Assembly: GCA_034003745.1 (NCBI GenBank)
Contig: JAVEYA010000024.1
Coordinates: 1-27,719, forward strand
Length of the DNA: 27,719 bases
From: JAVEYA01 sp034003745
GTDB taxonomy: Bacteria; Bacillota; Peptococcia; DRI-13; PHAD01
Direction of reading: 5' to 3'
The first letter of the stretch is position 1. The number at the start of each line of letters is the position of its first letter. Shown here one piece after another: positions 13,382 through 21,858 of the stretch. The notes under the pieces were generated by a model. The model saw only the letters and a list, made by a program, of their open reading frames with translations. It was not told the origin of the DNA and searched no databases. Position numbers and translations under genes: made by a program.

Positions 13382-14635
13382 TTATCTGCGATGGATAATG
13401 GCGCCGACAGAGCGGAATTTGTCTACGATTCGGTCATAGCCTCTGTCGATATGAAAGATATTGCTGATTTCCGTTTCGCCTTCGGCGGCGAGTCCGGCGA
13501 TGATCAGCGCAGCCCCGGCCCGGAGGTCGGAGGCTCTGACCTGCGCCCCGTTCAGCCGGGAAATGCCCTCAACGACGGCGCTGCGGCCTTCAATCTTGAT
13601 ATCCGCGCCCATACGGCGCAATTCTTCGGCGTGCATAAAACGGTTCTCGAAGACGGTTTCAGTAAGAATGCTCGTCCCCTGCACCACCGCCAGCAGGGAC
13701 ATGAACTGGGCCTGCATATCGGTGGGGAAACCGGGATAGGGCAGGGTCTTGATATCGGCTGCCCGTAAGGGATATTCCGTGGCCCGGACATGCAGGCCGT
13801 TCTCTTCTTCGGTGACGTCCGCCCCGATTTCGATGAGCTTGGCGATGACGGGCTTCAAGTGGTCGGAGATGACATTCTCCAGGAATAAATCCCCGCCGGT
13901 GATGGCGGCGGCCACCATGTAGCTGCCTGCTTCGATTCTGTCGGGGATGACGGTGTGTACAGTCGGTCCGAGAATCCTGACTCCTTCGATTTTGATGATT
14001 TTGGTGCCGGCCCCTTTAACGCGGCCGCCCATGCTGTTGATAAAATTGGCCAAATCGACGATTTCCGGCTCTTCGGCGGCGTTCTCGATAATGGTGGTCC
14101 CTTCCGCCAAGGAGCCTGCCATCATGATGTTCTCGGTAGCGCCGACGCTGGGATAATCCAGATAAACCCTGGCGCCGGTCAGTTTCGGCGTCTCGGCGAT
14201 GATGTAGCCATGCTCGACCTTGATGGTGGCGCCCATAGCCTCAAAGCCTTTCAGGTGCAAATCGATGGGGCGGGTGCCGATGGCGCAGCCCCCCGGCATG
14301 GAGATCTTCGCCTTGCCTAACCTGGCCAAGAGCGGCCCCATCACCAGATTGGAAGCGCGCATTCTGCTGACATATTCATAGGGGGCCTCAAACTTATTGA
14401 TCGTGCTGCAATTTATCTCCAGGGTATGCGCGTCGTTCATCTTGACCTTGGCGCCTATTTCTCCCAAGACATCACAGATTGTTTCCACGTCGGTCAGGCT
14501 CGGCACGTCCTGAATCCGGCAGGCTCCGTCGGATAATAAAGAGGCCACGATGATGGGCAATACGGCATTTTTTGAACCGCTTACCGCAATGGTCCCCCGC
14601 AATGCCTTGCCGCCTTCTACAATTATCTTTTCCAA
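13382..14635 (-). CDS. murA: UDP-N-acetylglucosamine 1-carboxyvinyltransferase (MurA)
   Basis: MurA carries out the first committed step of peptidoglycan synthesis, transferring enolpyruvate from PEP to UDP-GlcNAc in the cytoplasm. The 417-residue length is typical. The active-site Lys22-Asn23 pair is in VSGSKNAVLP, and the catalytic cysteine is C117 in MPGGCAIGTRP; a cysteine here predicts fosfomycin sensitivity. The C-terminal RGYDRIVDKFRSVGA block is also present. It lies between the atp operon and spoIID, the place of murAA in B. subtilis, but the ywzB and ywmB genes usually found before it are not seen. It appears monocistronic: an extended -10 promoter upstream and a strong terminator downstream. 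The ribosome-binding site (CAGGGA) is modest. Confidence 0.96.
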   Translation of the reverse strand: MEKIIVEGGKALRGTIAVSGSKNAVLPIIVASLLSDGACRIQDVPSLTDVETICDVLGEIGAKVKMNDAHTLEINCSTINKFEAPYEYVSRMRASNLVMGPLLARLGKAKISMPGGCAIGTRPIDLHLKGFEAMGATIKVEHGYIIAETPKLTGARVYLDYPSVGATENIMMAGSLAEGTTIIENAAEEPEIVDLANFINSMGGRVKGAGTKIIKIEGVRILGPTVHTVIPDRIEAGSYMVAAAITGGDLFLENVISDHLKPVIAKLIEIGADVTEEENGLHVRATEYPLRAADIKTLPYPGFPTDMQAQFMSLLAVVQGTSILTETVFENRFMHAEELRRMGADIKIEGRSAVVEGISRLNGAQVRASDLRAGAALIIAGLAAEGETEISNIFHIDRGYDRIVDKFRSVGAIIHRR

Positions 14636-14650
14636 TCAGCGTCCCTGACG

Positions 14651-14686
14651 GCAAAACCTTTCGGAATCGCTCCTTTATGGTTTTGC
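14651..14686 (-). promoter_or_regulatory. Leader hairpin in the murA 5' UTR
   Basis: GCAAAACC (14686-14679 on the minus strand) pairs perfectly with GGTTTTGC (14658-14651). The 20-base loop holds AAAGGAG, a strong ribosome-binding sequence with no ATG, GTG or TTG properly placed after it. It ends about 15 bases before the murA ATG and may affect its translation. Confidence 0.5.
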
Positions 14687-14730
14687 TTGCAGGCCCCCCC
14701 TTTCTAAAGGTTGTCTGATTTACCATTCGT

Positions 14731-14739
14731 ATTATATCA
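14731..14739 (-). promoter_or_regulatory. Extended -10 promoter of murA
   Basis: Minus strand TGATATAAT, a perfect extended -10 element, with no good -35. The predicted leader is about 90 bases and includes the hairpin at 14651-14686. Confidence 0.6.
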
Positions 14740-15055
14740 TGATTTTTTTTAGCAGTGTTGGTAAAAGAATGATATTCTGCCAAGGTATTTTATGGAACTC
14801 CCGTTTTCTCCTTTCCTAATTTGTCCCTCTCCCGGTAATTTTATAGGCTGAATTTCAGTGTCAGAATAGGAAGATTATTACTAGCATTGCCAAGCATATT
14901 CCATTTTATTCTGAACAAAGAGAAAGACCGCAAACATTAGTCTGCGGTCTTTCTCTTTTAGGTTAATTGCTCGCAAAAGCAATTGTGTATTAACTTCGCC
15001 ATAACTTATCAATATCCTGCTGTTTTCTTGCTTTAATTTTTGGCAAATCAAGCAA
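14740..15055. other. Intergenic region between atpC and murA
   Basis: No gene is supported. The ywzB and ywmB genes found here in B. subtilis are absent. It holds the atp terminator (14917-14958) and a small hairpin AATTGCT (14965-14971) / AGCAATT (14978-14984) between it and the atpC stop. Confidence 0.6.
14917..14958 (-). terminator. Terminator of the ATP synthase operon
   Basis: Sixteen-base perfect arms (14917-14932 and 14943-14958, core GAAAGACCGCA) with a 10-base loop, T-rich on the minus-strand 3' side. It lies about 100 bases after the atpC stop. The symmetric arms could also work from the other strand. Confidence 0.88.
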
Positions 15056-15463
15056 TTATTTGATGTATCCTGTTACTTTGAGGCGGGTCAGGGCTCTTTG
15101 CAGGGCAATTTCGGCACGCTGCACGTCCAAACCGGGCGGTCTTTCCTTCAACCGTTTCTCCGCTCTGCCTTTGGCCGCCTGCGCCCTTTCCTTATCAATC
15201 TCCTCAGGCTTTTCAGCGGTATCGGCCAACAGCGTCACCGCCTGGGGACCGATTTCCATGAAGCCGCCGGCAATGGACAGGTAGTTCTGCTTTCCATCGC
15301 TCTTGTACTTCACCACGCCGGGCACCAGGCCCACAATCATCGGGGCATGGTTGGGCAGAACGCCCAGGTAGCCGTCCACAGCCGGGACGACCAGCGAAGC
15401 AATTTCGCTGGACAAAAGCGTTCTGTCGGGAGTGACGACGTCGAGTTTGAGGGAATTCGCCAT
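15056..15463 (-). CDS. atpC: ATP synthase F1 subunit epsilon
   Basis: Central-stalk subunit that couples gamma to the c-ring and can inhibit hydrolysis through its C-terminal helices. The 135-residue protein has the N-terminal beta-sandwich (LDVVTPDRTLL, GYLGVLPNHAPMI, GGFMEI) and a C-terminal helical hairpin (AEKRLKERPPGLDVQRAEIALQRALTRL). The start at 15463 is just three bases after the atpD stop, with GGAGGG inside the end of atpD, which points to translational coupling. It is the last gene of the operon. Confidence 0.96.
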   Translation of the reverse strand: MANSLKLDVVTPDRTLLSSEIASLVVPAVDGYLGVLPNHAPMIVGLVPGVVKYKSDGKQNYLSIAGGFMEIGPQAVTLLADTAEKPEEIDKERAQAAKGRAEKRLKERPPGLDVQRAEIALQRALTRLKVTGYIK

Positions 15464-15466
15464 ATT

Positions 15467-16858
15467 TTATCCCTCCGCTTTCCGCGCGTTTTCTACCACC
15501 TCGTCGATTGTTCCTGCCATCAGGAAGAGGTTTTCCGGTATTTCGTCATGCAGGCCTTCGAGGATTTCCTTGAAGCCGCGAATCGTTTCTTTGATCGGCA
15601 CATATTTGCCGGGGGTATTGGTGAACTGCTCCGCCACGTGGAAGGGCTGGGAGAGGAAACGCTGGATACGCCGCGCCCGGGCGACGGTGATCTTGTCGTC
15701 TTCACTCAATTCGTCCATACCCAGGATGGCGATAATGTCCTGCAGTTCCTTATAGCGCTGCAGGATCCGCTGCACGCCGCGGGCGACGTCGTAATGTTCC
15801 TGGCCTAAGATGAGCGGGTCTAAGATCCGGGAAGTGGAATCCAGCGGGTCGACCGCCGGGTAAATCCCGATTTCCACGATGGCCCGGTTCAAAACGGTGG
15901 TGGCGTCCAGGTGGGCGAAGGTGGTCGCCGGCGCCGGGTCGGTCAGGTCGTCCGCCGGCACGTAAATAGCCTGTACGGAGGTAATGGAGCCCTTCTTGGT
16001 AGAAGTGATGCGCTCCTGCAAATTCCCCATTTCGGTGGCCAGCGTAGGCTGGTAACCTACGGCGGAAGGCATCCGGCCCAACAGCGCCGAAACCTCGGAC
16101 CCAGCCTGGGTGAAACGGAAAATATTATCGATGAATAACAAGACGTCCTGCCCGGCTACGTCACGGAAGTATTCCGCGATGGTCAGCCCGGACAGGCCCA
16201 CTCTCTGGCGGGCCCCCGGCGGCTCGTTCATCTGCCCGAAGACGAGACTGGTCTTGTTGATAACGCCGGATTCCTTCATTTCATGCCAGAGGTCGTTGCC
16301 TTCACGGGTACGCTCGCCCACGCCGGCGAAAACGGAATAGCCGCCGTGCTCGTAAGCGATGTTTCTGATAAGTTCCTGAATCAAAACGGTTTTGCCGACG
16401 CCGGCGCCGCCGAAGAGGCCGATCTTACCGCCTTTGGCGTAAGGGCACAACAAGTCAACAACCTTGATCCCCGTTTCCAGCATCTCGGTGGACGGCCGCT
16501 GCTCCACAAAAGGCGGAGCGGGACGGTGAATGGGCCATCTTTCCTGAACGTCTACCGGCCCACCCTCGTCGATGGGTTCACCCAGGACATTGAACATGCG
16601 TCCCAGGGTATTTTCGCCGACGGGAACGGTGATGGCGGAACCCGTATCTTCGGCCGCCATACCGCGCTGCAGGCCGTCGGAAGACGACATGCCCACGCAG
16701 CGGACGATATTGTTCCCTAAGTGTTGGGCAGCTTCCAGGGTAAGATTGATGTTCTCGTTCTTAATGACGATGGCATTATATATATCCGGCAGCTGTCCCG
16801 CGGGAAACTCCACGTCAACCACGGGTCCGATTATCTGTACTACCTTGCCTGTACTCAA
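15467..16858 (-). CDS. atpD: ATP synthase F1 subunit beta
   Basis: Catalytic subunit where ATP is made. The 463-residue length is standard. Walker A is GGAGVGKT (residues 150-157), the catalytic Glu lies in the GERTREGNDLW block (about 180), and LLFIDNIFRFTQAG is the Walker B region. The C-terminal DELSEDDKITVARARRIQRF is the DELSEED-type lever, here DELSEDD. The start is TTG at 16858, with GGAGGTG nine bases upstream. It follows atpG by 26 bases. Confidence 0.98.
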   Translation of the reverse strand: MSTGKVVQIIGPVVDVEFPAGQLPDIYNAIVIKNENINLTLEAAQHLGNNIVRCVGMSSSDGLQRGMAAEDTGSAITVPVGENTLGRMFNVLGEPIDEGGPVDVQERWPIHRPAPPFVEQRPSTEMLETGIKVVDLLCPYAKGGKIGLFGGAGVGKTVLIQELIRNIAYEHGGYSVFAGVGERTREGNDLWHEMKESGVINKTSLVFGQMNEPPGARQRVGLSGLTIAEYFRDVAGQDVLLFIDNIFRFTQAGSEVSALLGRMPSAVGYQPTLATEMGNLQERITSTKKGSITSVQAIYVPADDLTDPAPATTFAHLDATTVLNRAIVEIGIYPAVDPLDSTSRILDPLILGQEHYDVARGVQRILQRYKELQDIIAILGMDELSEDDKITVARARRIQRFLSQPFHVAEQFTNTPGKYVPIKETIRGFKEILEGLHDEIPENLFLMAGTIDEVVENARKAEG

Positions 16859-16884
16859 TCTACTACACCTCCAATTCCAACTAA

Positions 16885-17745
16885 TTATTGCGCTTTGAGG
16901 GCGTCGGCGCCGCTGACGATTTCGGTGATTTCACGGGTAATCGCCGCTTGACGGGCCCGGTTAAAGGATAAGACGAGCTTACCGATCATCTCGTCGGCGT
17001 TCTTCGTGGCTGAGCCCATAGCCGTCATGCGGGCGGCATGTTCGCTGGCTTTGGCTTCCATCAGGCCCTGGTAGACCTTGTTTAAGATATATTTGGGCAA
17101 CAGCATCTCCAAAACCTGCGCGGGGGCCGGTTCATAGAGGTAGTCGCTCACCGACGCATCCTCCCCTTCCTCGTAAGGAATGGGCAGGAGCTGCTTGATG
17201 ACGGGACGCTGGGTCAGCGCGGAAACGAATTCCTGATAAACCAGGTAAATCTCGTCATAGGTTTCATCCAGATAGGTCTGTACGGCCACATCGACTATGG
17301 TCTTGGCCTCAGAGACCTTGGGGATGTCGTTGATGCCGATGAACTCGCAAATTAGGGTCCTTTGCCTGCGGCGCAAATAATCCCGGCCTTTTCTTCCTAC
17401 GGCGATGAAGCCTTTTTCGGCCTCGTCAAAACGGGCTGACTCGACCATTGTCTTGCGGATCAGGTTGGCGTTATAGCCGCCGGCCAGGCCGCGGTCCCCG
17501 GTAATCATAATGAAACCGACCTTCTTGACCGGTCTTCTGAGCATGAAGGGATGGACTTTCTCCGTGGTGGAGGCCACGATACGTCCCAAGACGGCTTCCA
17601 TTTTGGCGGCGTAAGGCCGCGAAGCGATCACCGCGCTCTGGGTCCGCCGCAATTTGGCCGCGTAAACCATTTCCATGGCCTTGGTTATTTTTTTGGTGTT
17701 GTTGACACTGCGGATACGCCGTTTGATATCACGTACACCCGGCAT
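16885..17745 (-). CDS. atpG: ATP synthase F1 subunit gamma
   Basis: Rotating central-stalk subunit. The 286-residue protein starts with the conserved PGVRDIKRRIRSVNNTKKIT helix and ends with FNRARQAAITREITEIVSGA, the two coiled-coil helices that turn inside the alpha-beta ring. The middle segment ITGDRGLAGGYNANLI is the family block. AAAGGTGG precedes the ATG, and the gap from atpA is 15 bases. Confidence 0.97.
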   Translation of the reverse strand: MPGVRDIKRRIRSVNNTKKITKAMEMVYAAKLRRTQSAVIASRPYAAKMEAVLGRIVASTTEKVHPFMLRRPVKKVGFIMITGDRGLAGGYNANLIRKTMVESARFDEAEKGFIAVGRKGRDYLRRRQRTLICEFIGINDIPKVSEAKTIVDVAVQTYLDETYDEIYLVYQEFVSALTQRPVIKQLLPIPYEEGEDASVSDYLYEPAPAQVLEMLLPKYILNKVYQGLMEAKASEHAARMTAMGSATKNADEMIGKLVLSFNRARQAAITREITEIVSGADALKAQ

Positions 17746-17760
17746 ATTTTCACCACCTTT

Positions 17761-19272
17761 TTAGGCTATGAAGGCGTTTTTATACTCATTGATAGCCGCT
17801 TTGAGCTTCTCTTCCATGTCCGGCTTGAGGGCCTTTTCGGTGCTCAAAGCCGTGATGATTTCCTTATAGACGGTGGTCTGGACGAAATTAAGGAAGCCCT
17901 GCTCAAAGTCTTTGAGCTTATCCAGGGCGATATTGTCGAGATAGCCGTTAACGGCGCAGTACAGCACCAGAACCTGCTGTTCGACCGGCATGGGCTGATA
18001 TTGGCCCTGCTTTAAGACTTCCATGGTCTTCTCGCCGCGGTTCAGGCGGGCCTGGGTAGCCTTATCCAGATCGGAGCCGAACTGGGCAAAAGCCGCCAAT
18101 TCACGGTATTGGGCCAGATCCAGACGCAGACGGCCTGCCACCTGCTTCATAGCCTTGATCTGGGCGTTTCCGCCGACCCGGGAGACGGAGATACCGACGT
18201 TAACAGCCGGACGGAAGCCGGAGTAGAAGAGGTCGGACTCCAGGAAAATCTGTCCGTCGGTAATGGAGATCACGTTCGTAGGAATATAGGCGGAAACGTC
18301 GCCGGCCTGGGTTTCGATGACGGGGAGTGCGGTTAAAGAGCCGCCGCCCAGATCGTCGCTCAGCTTGGCTGCGCGTTCCAGAAGTCTGGAGTGGAGATAG
18401 AATACGTCGCCGGGATACGCTTCACGGCCGGGGGGACGTCTTAAAAGAAGCGACAGTTCGCGGTAAGCGACGGCCTGTTTGGAGAGGTCATCGTAAACGA
18501 CGAGGACGTCTTTGCCCTGGTGCATGAATTCTTCGCCGATGGCGCAGCCGGAATAAGGCGCGATGTACAAGAGGGGAGCCGGTTCGCTGGCAGTAGCCGC
18601 GACGACGATGGAATAGTCCATGGCGCCTTTTTCTTCGAGTTTGGCCACCACGCTGGCCACGGTGGAGGCCTTCTGGCCGATGGCCACATAGATGCAGATA
18701 ACATCCTGGCCCTTTTGGTTAATGATGGTGTCAATGGCCAAAGCGGTCTTGCCGGTCTGGCGGTCGCCGATAATCAGTTCCCGCTGGCCGCGGCCGATGG
18801 GAATCATGGAGTCAATAGACTTCAGGCCCGTCTGCAGCGGTTGATGCACCGACTTACGGTAAACGACGCCGGGCGCGATATTCTCCACCGGACGATATTT
18901 GTCGGTGTCGAGGGGCCCCTTGCCGTCAATAGGCTGGCCCAGGGCATTGACCACGCGGCCCAGGAGGGCGTCCCCTACGGGAACCTGCACGATCCGGCCG
19001 GTGCGCTTGACCTGGTCGCCTTCTTTGATTTGCTTGAACGGTCCGAGGATAACGCAGCCGATGTTGTCTTCTTCCAGGTTTAAAGCCATGCCGAAGATGC
19101 CGCCGGGGAACTCCAGCATCTCGCCGGCCATAGCCTGAGATAAACCGTGAATACGGGCAACGCCGTCGGCTACCTGAATAACCGTGCCGATATTGGCAAC
19201 TTCAACCTGAGTCTGATAATTCTCAATCTGCTGCTTGAGGATTGAGCTGATTTCTTCAGGTCTGATGCTCAT
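17761..19272 (-). CDS. atpA: ATP synthase F1 subunit alpha
   Basis: Non-catalytic nucleotide-binding subunit of the F1 hexamer. The 503-residue length is standard. Walker A is GDRQTGKT (residues 169-176), with RGQRELIIGD before it and the LLRRPPGREAYPGDVFYLHS block typical of alpha. It is separated from the atpH stop by a single base, with GGGGTGA just upstream of the ATG inside the end of atpH, which points to tight coupling. Confidence 0.98.
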   Translation of the reverse strand: MSIRPEEISSILKQQIENYQTQVEVANIGTVIQVADGVARIHGLSQAMAGEMLEFPGGIFGMALNLEEDNIGCVILGPFKQIKEGDQVKRTGRIVQVPVGDALLGRVVNALGQPIDGKGPLDTDKYRPVENIAPGVVYRKSVHQPLQTGLKSIDSMIPIGRGQRELIIGDRQTGKTALAIDTIINQKGQDVICIYVAIGQKASTVASVVAKLEEKGAMDYSIVVAATASEPAPLLYIAPYSGCAIGEEFMHQGKDVLVVYDDLSKQAVAYRELSLLLRRPPGREAYPGDVFYLHSRLLERAAKLSDDLGGGSLTALPVIETQAGDVSAYIPTNVISITDGQIFLESDLFYSGFRPAVNVGISVSRVGGNAQIKAMKQVAGRLRLDLAQYRELAAFAQFGSDLDKATQARLNRGEKTMEVLKQGQYQPMPVEQQVLVLYCAVNGYLDNIALDKLKDFEQGFLNFVQTTVYKEIITALSTEKALKPDMEEKLKAAINEYKNAFIA

Positions 19273-19273
19273 C

Positions 19274-19840
19274 TTATTTGTTCACCCCAATTCTTTCAAA
19301 CTGCGTCTGCTGGAGCTTGCTCTTTAAAAGAGACAGCTTCTTGGTAACGCTGCCGTCCATGACGGTATCGCCGATCCGGACCACCATGCCGCCCAAGAGC
19401 GAGGTGTCGACGGTACTTTTCATACGCACTTTCTTGCCGGTGGCTTTGGAAAGTTTGGCTTCCAGCTCACGAAAATCTTTATCGGTGATCTGCACCGCAG
19501 TCCTGACTTCCGCGTCGATAATATTTCTGGCCATATCGGCGTAATTTCTATACTCCTCGATAATCTCCAGATACATATTCCCACGGCGCTTATCGGCAAT
19601 GACACAGAGGAAATTGACGATGAGCGCATCAAGGCGGCCTTCCACCAAGGGTTTTAAAATCTTTTTCTTTTCCTCGGGCAAAATTTTCGGATTGTCCATG
19701 AACTCTTTAAGATTGGGTTCGCTTAACAGGAGTTGCTTGAAGACATCCAGTTCCTGCTCATACTTATCCACTTGGCCTCTTTCGGAGGCAATCATTAAGA
19801 GGGCCTGGGCGTAGCGTCGGGGCGCCGTACGGTTAATCAC
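19274..19840 (-). CDS. atpH: ATP synthase F1 subunit delta (OSCP)
   Basis: Links the peripheral stalk to the top of F1. The 188-residue protein shows the usual start APRRYAQALLMIA, a helical N-terminal domain and the C-terminal LLGGMVVRIGDTVMDGSVTKKL block. The start is GTG at 19840, overlapping the atpF stop by four bases (GTGA), a classic sign of translational coupling. Confidence 0.96.
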   Translation of the reverse strand: MINRTAPRRYAQALLMIASERGQVDKYEQELDVFKQLLLSEPNLKEFMDNPKILPEEKKKILKPLVEGRLDALIVNFLCVIADKRRGNMYLEIIEEYRNYADMARNIIDAEVRTAVQITDKDFRELEAKLSKATGKKVRMKSTVDTSLLGGMVVRIGDTVMDGSVTKKLSLLKSKLQQTQFERIGVNK

Positions 19841-20322
19841 GACGCATCCCCTACCTCTTGGACAAATTGACGAATCATTTGTTCATGGTCTTCGGGCTTA
19901 ATGGTTTTTTCAATCACTCTGCCCGCAGCCATAACCGCTAAGGCGGCGACTTCGTTTCTTAGTTCGACCTTGGCTTTTTCTTTTTCCAGGCGGATTTCTT
20001 CCTGGGCTTTCTTCAAGACTTTTTCCGATTCCTGACGGGCTTCAGCCACAATGCCGCTTTTGGACTCCTCGGCCAGTTTGGTGGCCTTGACGATGATCTC
20101 CTGGGCTTCCAGGCGGGCATTCTGCATTTCCTTGGCATACTCTTCTTTCAGCTGTACAGCGTCAGCGCGGGCGCCTTCCGCCTCATCGAGGCGATTCTTG
20201 ATCTCCTGCTTACGCGTGTCCAGCATACCCAGAATCGGCTTATACAGGAATTTATTCAAAATGGCTACCAGTATCAGAAAATTGACGATAGCCCAGATTA
20301 GATCGTGAGGATTGACACTCAT
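19837..20322 (-). CDS. atpF: ATP synthase Fo subunit b
   Basis: Peripheral-stalk subunit. The 161-residue protein has one N-terminal membrane helix (about residues 8-26, IWAIVNFLILVAILNKFLY) followed by a long charged coiled coil rich in Glu, Lys and Ala (about 35-140) that dimerises. AAGGGGG stands upstream of the ATG. The gap to atpE contains a large hairpin. Confidence 0.96.
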   Translation of the reverse strand: MSVNPHDLIWAIVNFLILVAILNKFLYKPILGMLDTRKQEIKNRLDEAEGARADAVQLKEEYAKEMQNARLEAQEIIVKATKLAEESKSGIVAEARQESEKVLKKAQEEIRLEKEKAKVELRNEVAALAVMAAGRVIEKTIKPEDHEQMIRQFVQEVGDAS

Positions 20323-20372
20323 AAATTAGCCCCCTTCATAAATTGCTGGGCAAGGAAAGTTAAGGATTAATT

Positions 20373-20412
20373 CTGAGGGGGCCGGCCGCACTGAGACGGC
20401 CGCCTCCCTCAG
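20373..20412 (-). promoter_or_regulatory. Large hairpin between atpE and atpF
   Basis: Sixteen-base arms (20373-20388 and 20397-20412) starting CTGAGGG and ending CCCTCAG pair at 14 positions around an 8-base loop. No T-run follows, so it is more likely an RNA-processing or stability element than a terminator. It would protect the atpE 3' end, in keeping with the high c-subunit need. Confidence 0.6.
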
Positions 20413-20433
20413 TCAGCGACAGCACAAGCTGTC

Positions 20434-20661
20434 TTAGAATTTCCCTAACAACAGGAATGCGATGAGCAAACCGTAAATAGTCAAGGCTTCCATGAAAGCT
20501 AAAGAAAGAATTAAGGCGGTCCTGATTTCGCCGGCAGCCTCGGGTTGCCGTGCAATGGATTCCATGGCTTTGCCCGCTGCATTACCTTGACCGAGAGCAG
20601 GGCCGATTGTAGCGATAGCTACAGCCAAAGCGGCTCCTAATGCGATCAATCCATTAACCAT
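20434..20661 (-). CDS. atpE: ATP synthase Fo subunit c (proteolipid)
   Basis: Ring subunit that carries the coupling ion. The 75-residue hairpin has helix 1 with GPALGQG (P21, Q25), the polar loop ARQPEA, and helix 2 with the ion-binding carboxylate E58 in FMEALTIYGLL. Known sodium-type rings add a Ser or Thr next to the Glu (ES or ET); here Ala59-Leu60 follow, so proton coupling is more likely despite the retained Gln25. AAAGGAGGT precedes the ATG, the strongest ribosome-binding site of the operon, fitting the high copy number of this subunit. Confidence 0.96.
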   Translation of the reverse strand: MVNGLIALGAALAVAIATIGPALGQGNAAGKAMESIARQPEAAGEIRTALILSLAFMEALTIYGLLIAFLLLGKF

Positions 20662-20766
20662 GTGTCTACCTCCTTTCCCTTTTTCCTGTATGCTGTGTAT
20701 GAATAAACTTCTTGCAGCTGACAGGCTGTAAATTTGTTGTCCAGAGGCTGTTCAATTAAACAGCCG

Positions 20767-21504
20767 TCAGTGGTGGTGTTCTGCTGCCGCCGTGCCGATA
20801 TACAGGGCGGCCAGCATGGTGAAAACAAAGGCCTGAATCAGGCCAAAAAGTATACCCAGCACCATCATGGGAACCGGCAGGAAAAACGGGACCAAGGCAA
20901 AGAGACTGGCGACAACCATTTCCTCCCCGTAAATATTCCCATAAAGACGCAAAGAGAGCGACAGCGGCCGGACAAACTCCTCAATAATATTCAGCGGCAA
21001 TAAAAAAGGCAACGGCTGTACGAAATGTTTGAAATACCCGATCCCCTTGGTCTTAACCCCGAAGAAATGCGTCGAGAAAAAGACGACGATGGCCAATCCG
21101 GCCGTAACGCTCAAGGTGGAAGTCGGCGCCTGCAGACCGGGCAGGTGTCCGGCCAGAGGCAAAAGCCCCGAGTAGTTGGAACAGAGAATCAGAATAAAAA
21201 AACTGGCTAAGAGCGGGAAATACCGACGGGCCATCTTTTCACCGCCCATGACGGGAGCAAGCTGGCTCAGGAGGGTCTCCAGAATAAATTCCATCGCGTT
21301 TTGCAGGCGGCCTTCGGGAATCTTCTCCAGTTTCCGGGTTGCAAAGTATGAGGCCAGAAATAACAGAATCATCAGTCCCCACATGGTGGTCACCACGCTG
21401 GAGACTTCCAGACCGAAGATACTGAACAAGGGACCCACGCCATGTCCCGCTTCAGCGCCGTGTCCCGCCGCTTCAGCCGCAAATACCGGTGTCGCAAAGA
21501 ACAT
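20767..21504 (-). CDS. atpB: ATP synthase Fo subunit a
   Basis: Membrane subunit that forms the ion half-channels against the c-ring. The 245-residue product has about five to six membrane helices, the essential Arg in LSLSLRLYGNIYGEE (R186) and the C-terminal GLIQAFVFTMLAALYI. The start at 21504 (MFFATPVFAAEAAG) is chosen because AGGGGTG stands six bases upstream; the GTG at 21513 overlaps that site. Unusual but harmless: a Gly/Ala/His-rich N-terminal segment (AAGHGAEAGHG) and an EHHH C-terminus. Confidence 0.95.
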   Translation of the reverse strand: MFFATPVFAAEAAGHGAEAGHGVGPLFSIFGLEVSSVVTTMWGLMILLFLASYFATRKLEKIPEGRLQNAMEFILETLLSQLAPVMGGEKMARRYFPLLASFFILILCSNYSGLLPLAGHLPGLQAPTSTLSVTAGLAIVVFFSTHFFGVKTKGIGYFKHFVQPLPFLLPLNIIEEFVRPLSLSLRLYGNIYGEEMVVASLFALVPFFLPVPMMVLGILFGLIQAFVFTMLAALYIGTAAAEHHH

Positions 21505-21522
21505 CTGTTTCACCCCTTTCTC

Positions 21523-21858
21523 TTACGGTTTTTTGAAAAGATATTTGAAAAATAAAATATTTTTATTGAAGGTAAGGCCTATGGCCGTGGCAATCAGCAT
21601 CGGCGGGTTCTTATAAACTAAAAACAAGGCCAGCACATTGAGAATATAGCGTACGGCGTATCTTGACAGGACAATATTCTTACCCTTTTCGGGAGGGAGC
21701 GTTTCCGCTTTTTTCTGTCCCCGTAAAAGGATAAGGTAGTTCAGTGCTGAAACTGCTATACCAAATGCTAAACCCTGCAAAGCGGAGGGTAGCCAGACCG
21801 GCAATCCGATCACCCCAAACCGGTGTAAATGTATAAAAGATTGTGAACAAAAGTACAC
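21523..21858 (-). CDS. atpI: ATP synthase subunit I (AtpI family), short N-terminus
   Basis: A 111-residue membrane protein of the AtpI family, which assists assembly of the c-ring or carries Mg2+. Membrane segments are visible at about residues 22-45 (LPSALQGLAFGIAVSALNYLILL), 69-82 (VRYILNVLALFLVY) and 86-100. Most family members have four segments and a longer N-terminus; the first seems missing here, with an in-frame stop just upstream. The start is uncertain: GTG at 21858 has no clear ribosome-binding site, and an internal GTG around residue 16 is possible. It follows atpZ by 25 bases. Confidence 0.75.
   Translation of the reverse strand: MYFCSQSFIHLHRFGVIGLPVWLPSALQGLAFGIAVSALNYLILLRGQKKAETLPPEKGKNIVLSRYAVRYILNVLALFLVYKNPPMLIATAIGLTFNKNILFFKYLFKKP

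Noticed and set aside
14472..14783. 103-aa minus-strand ORF over the murA start
   Set aside because: It covers the murA promoter and 5' end in a different frame and has no recognisable pattern; it is not ywmB.
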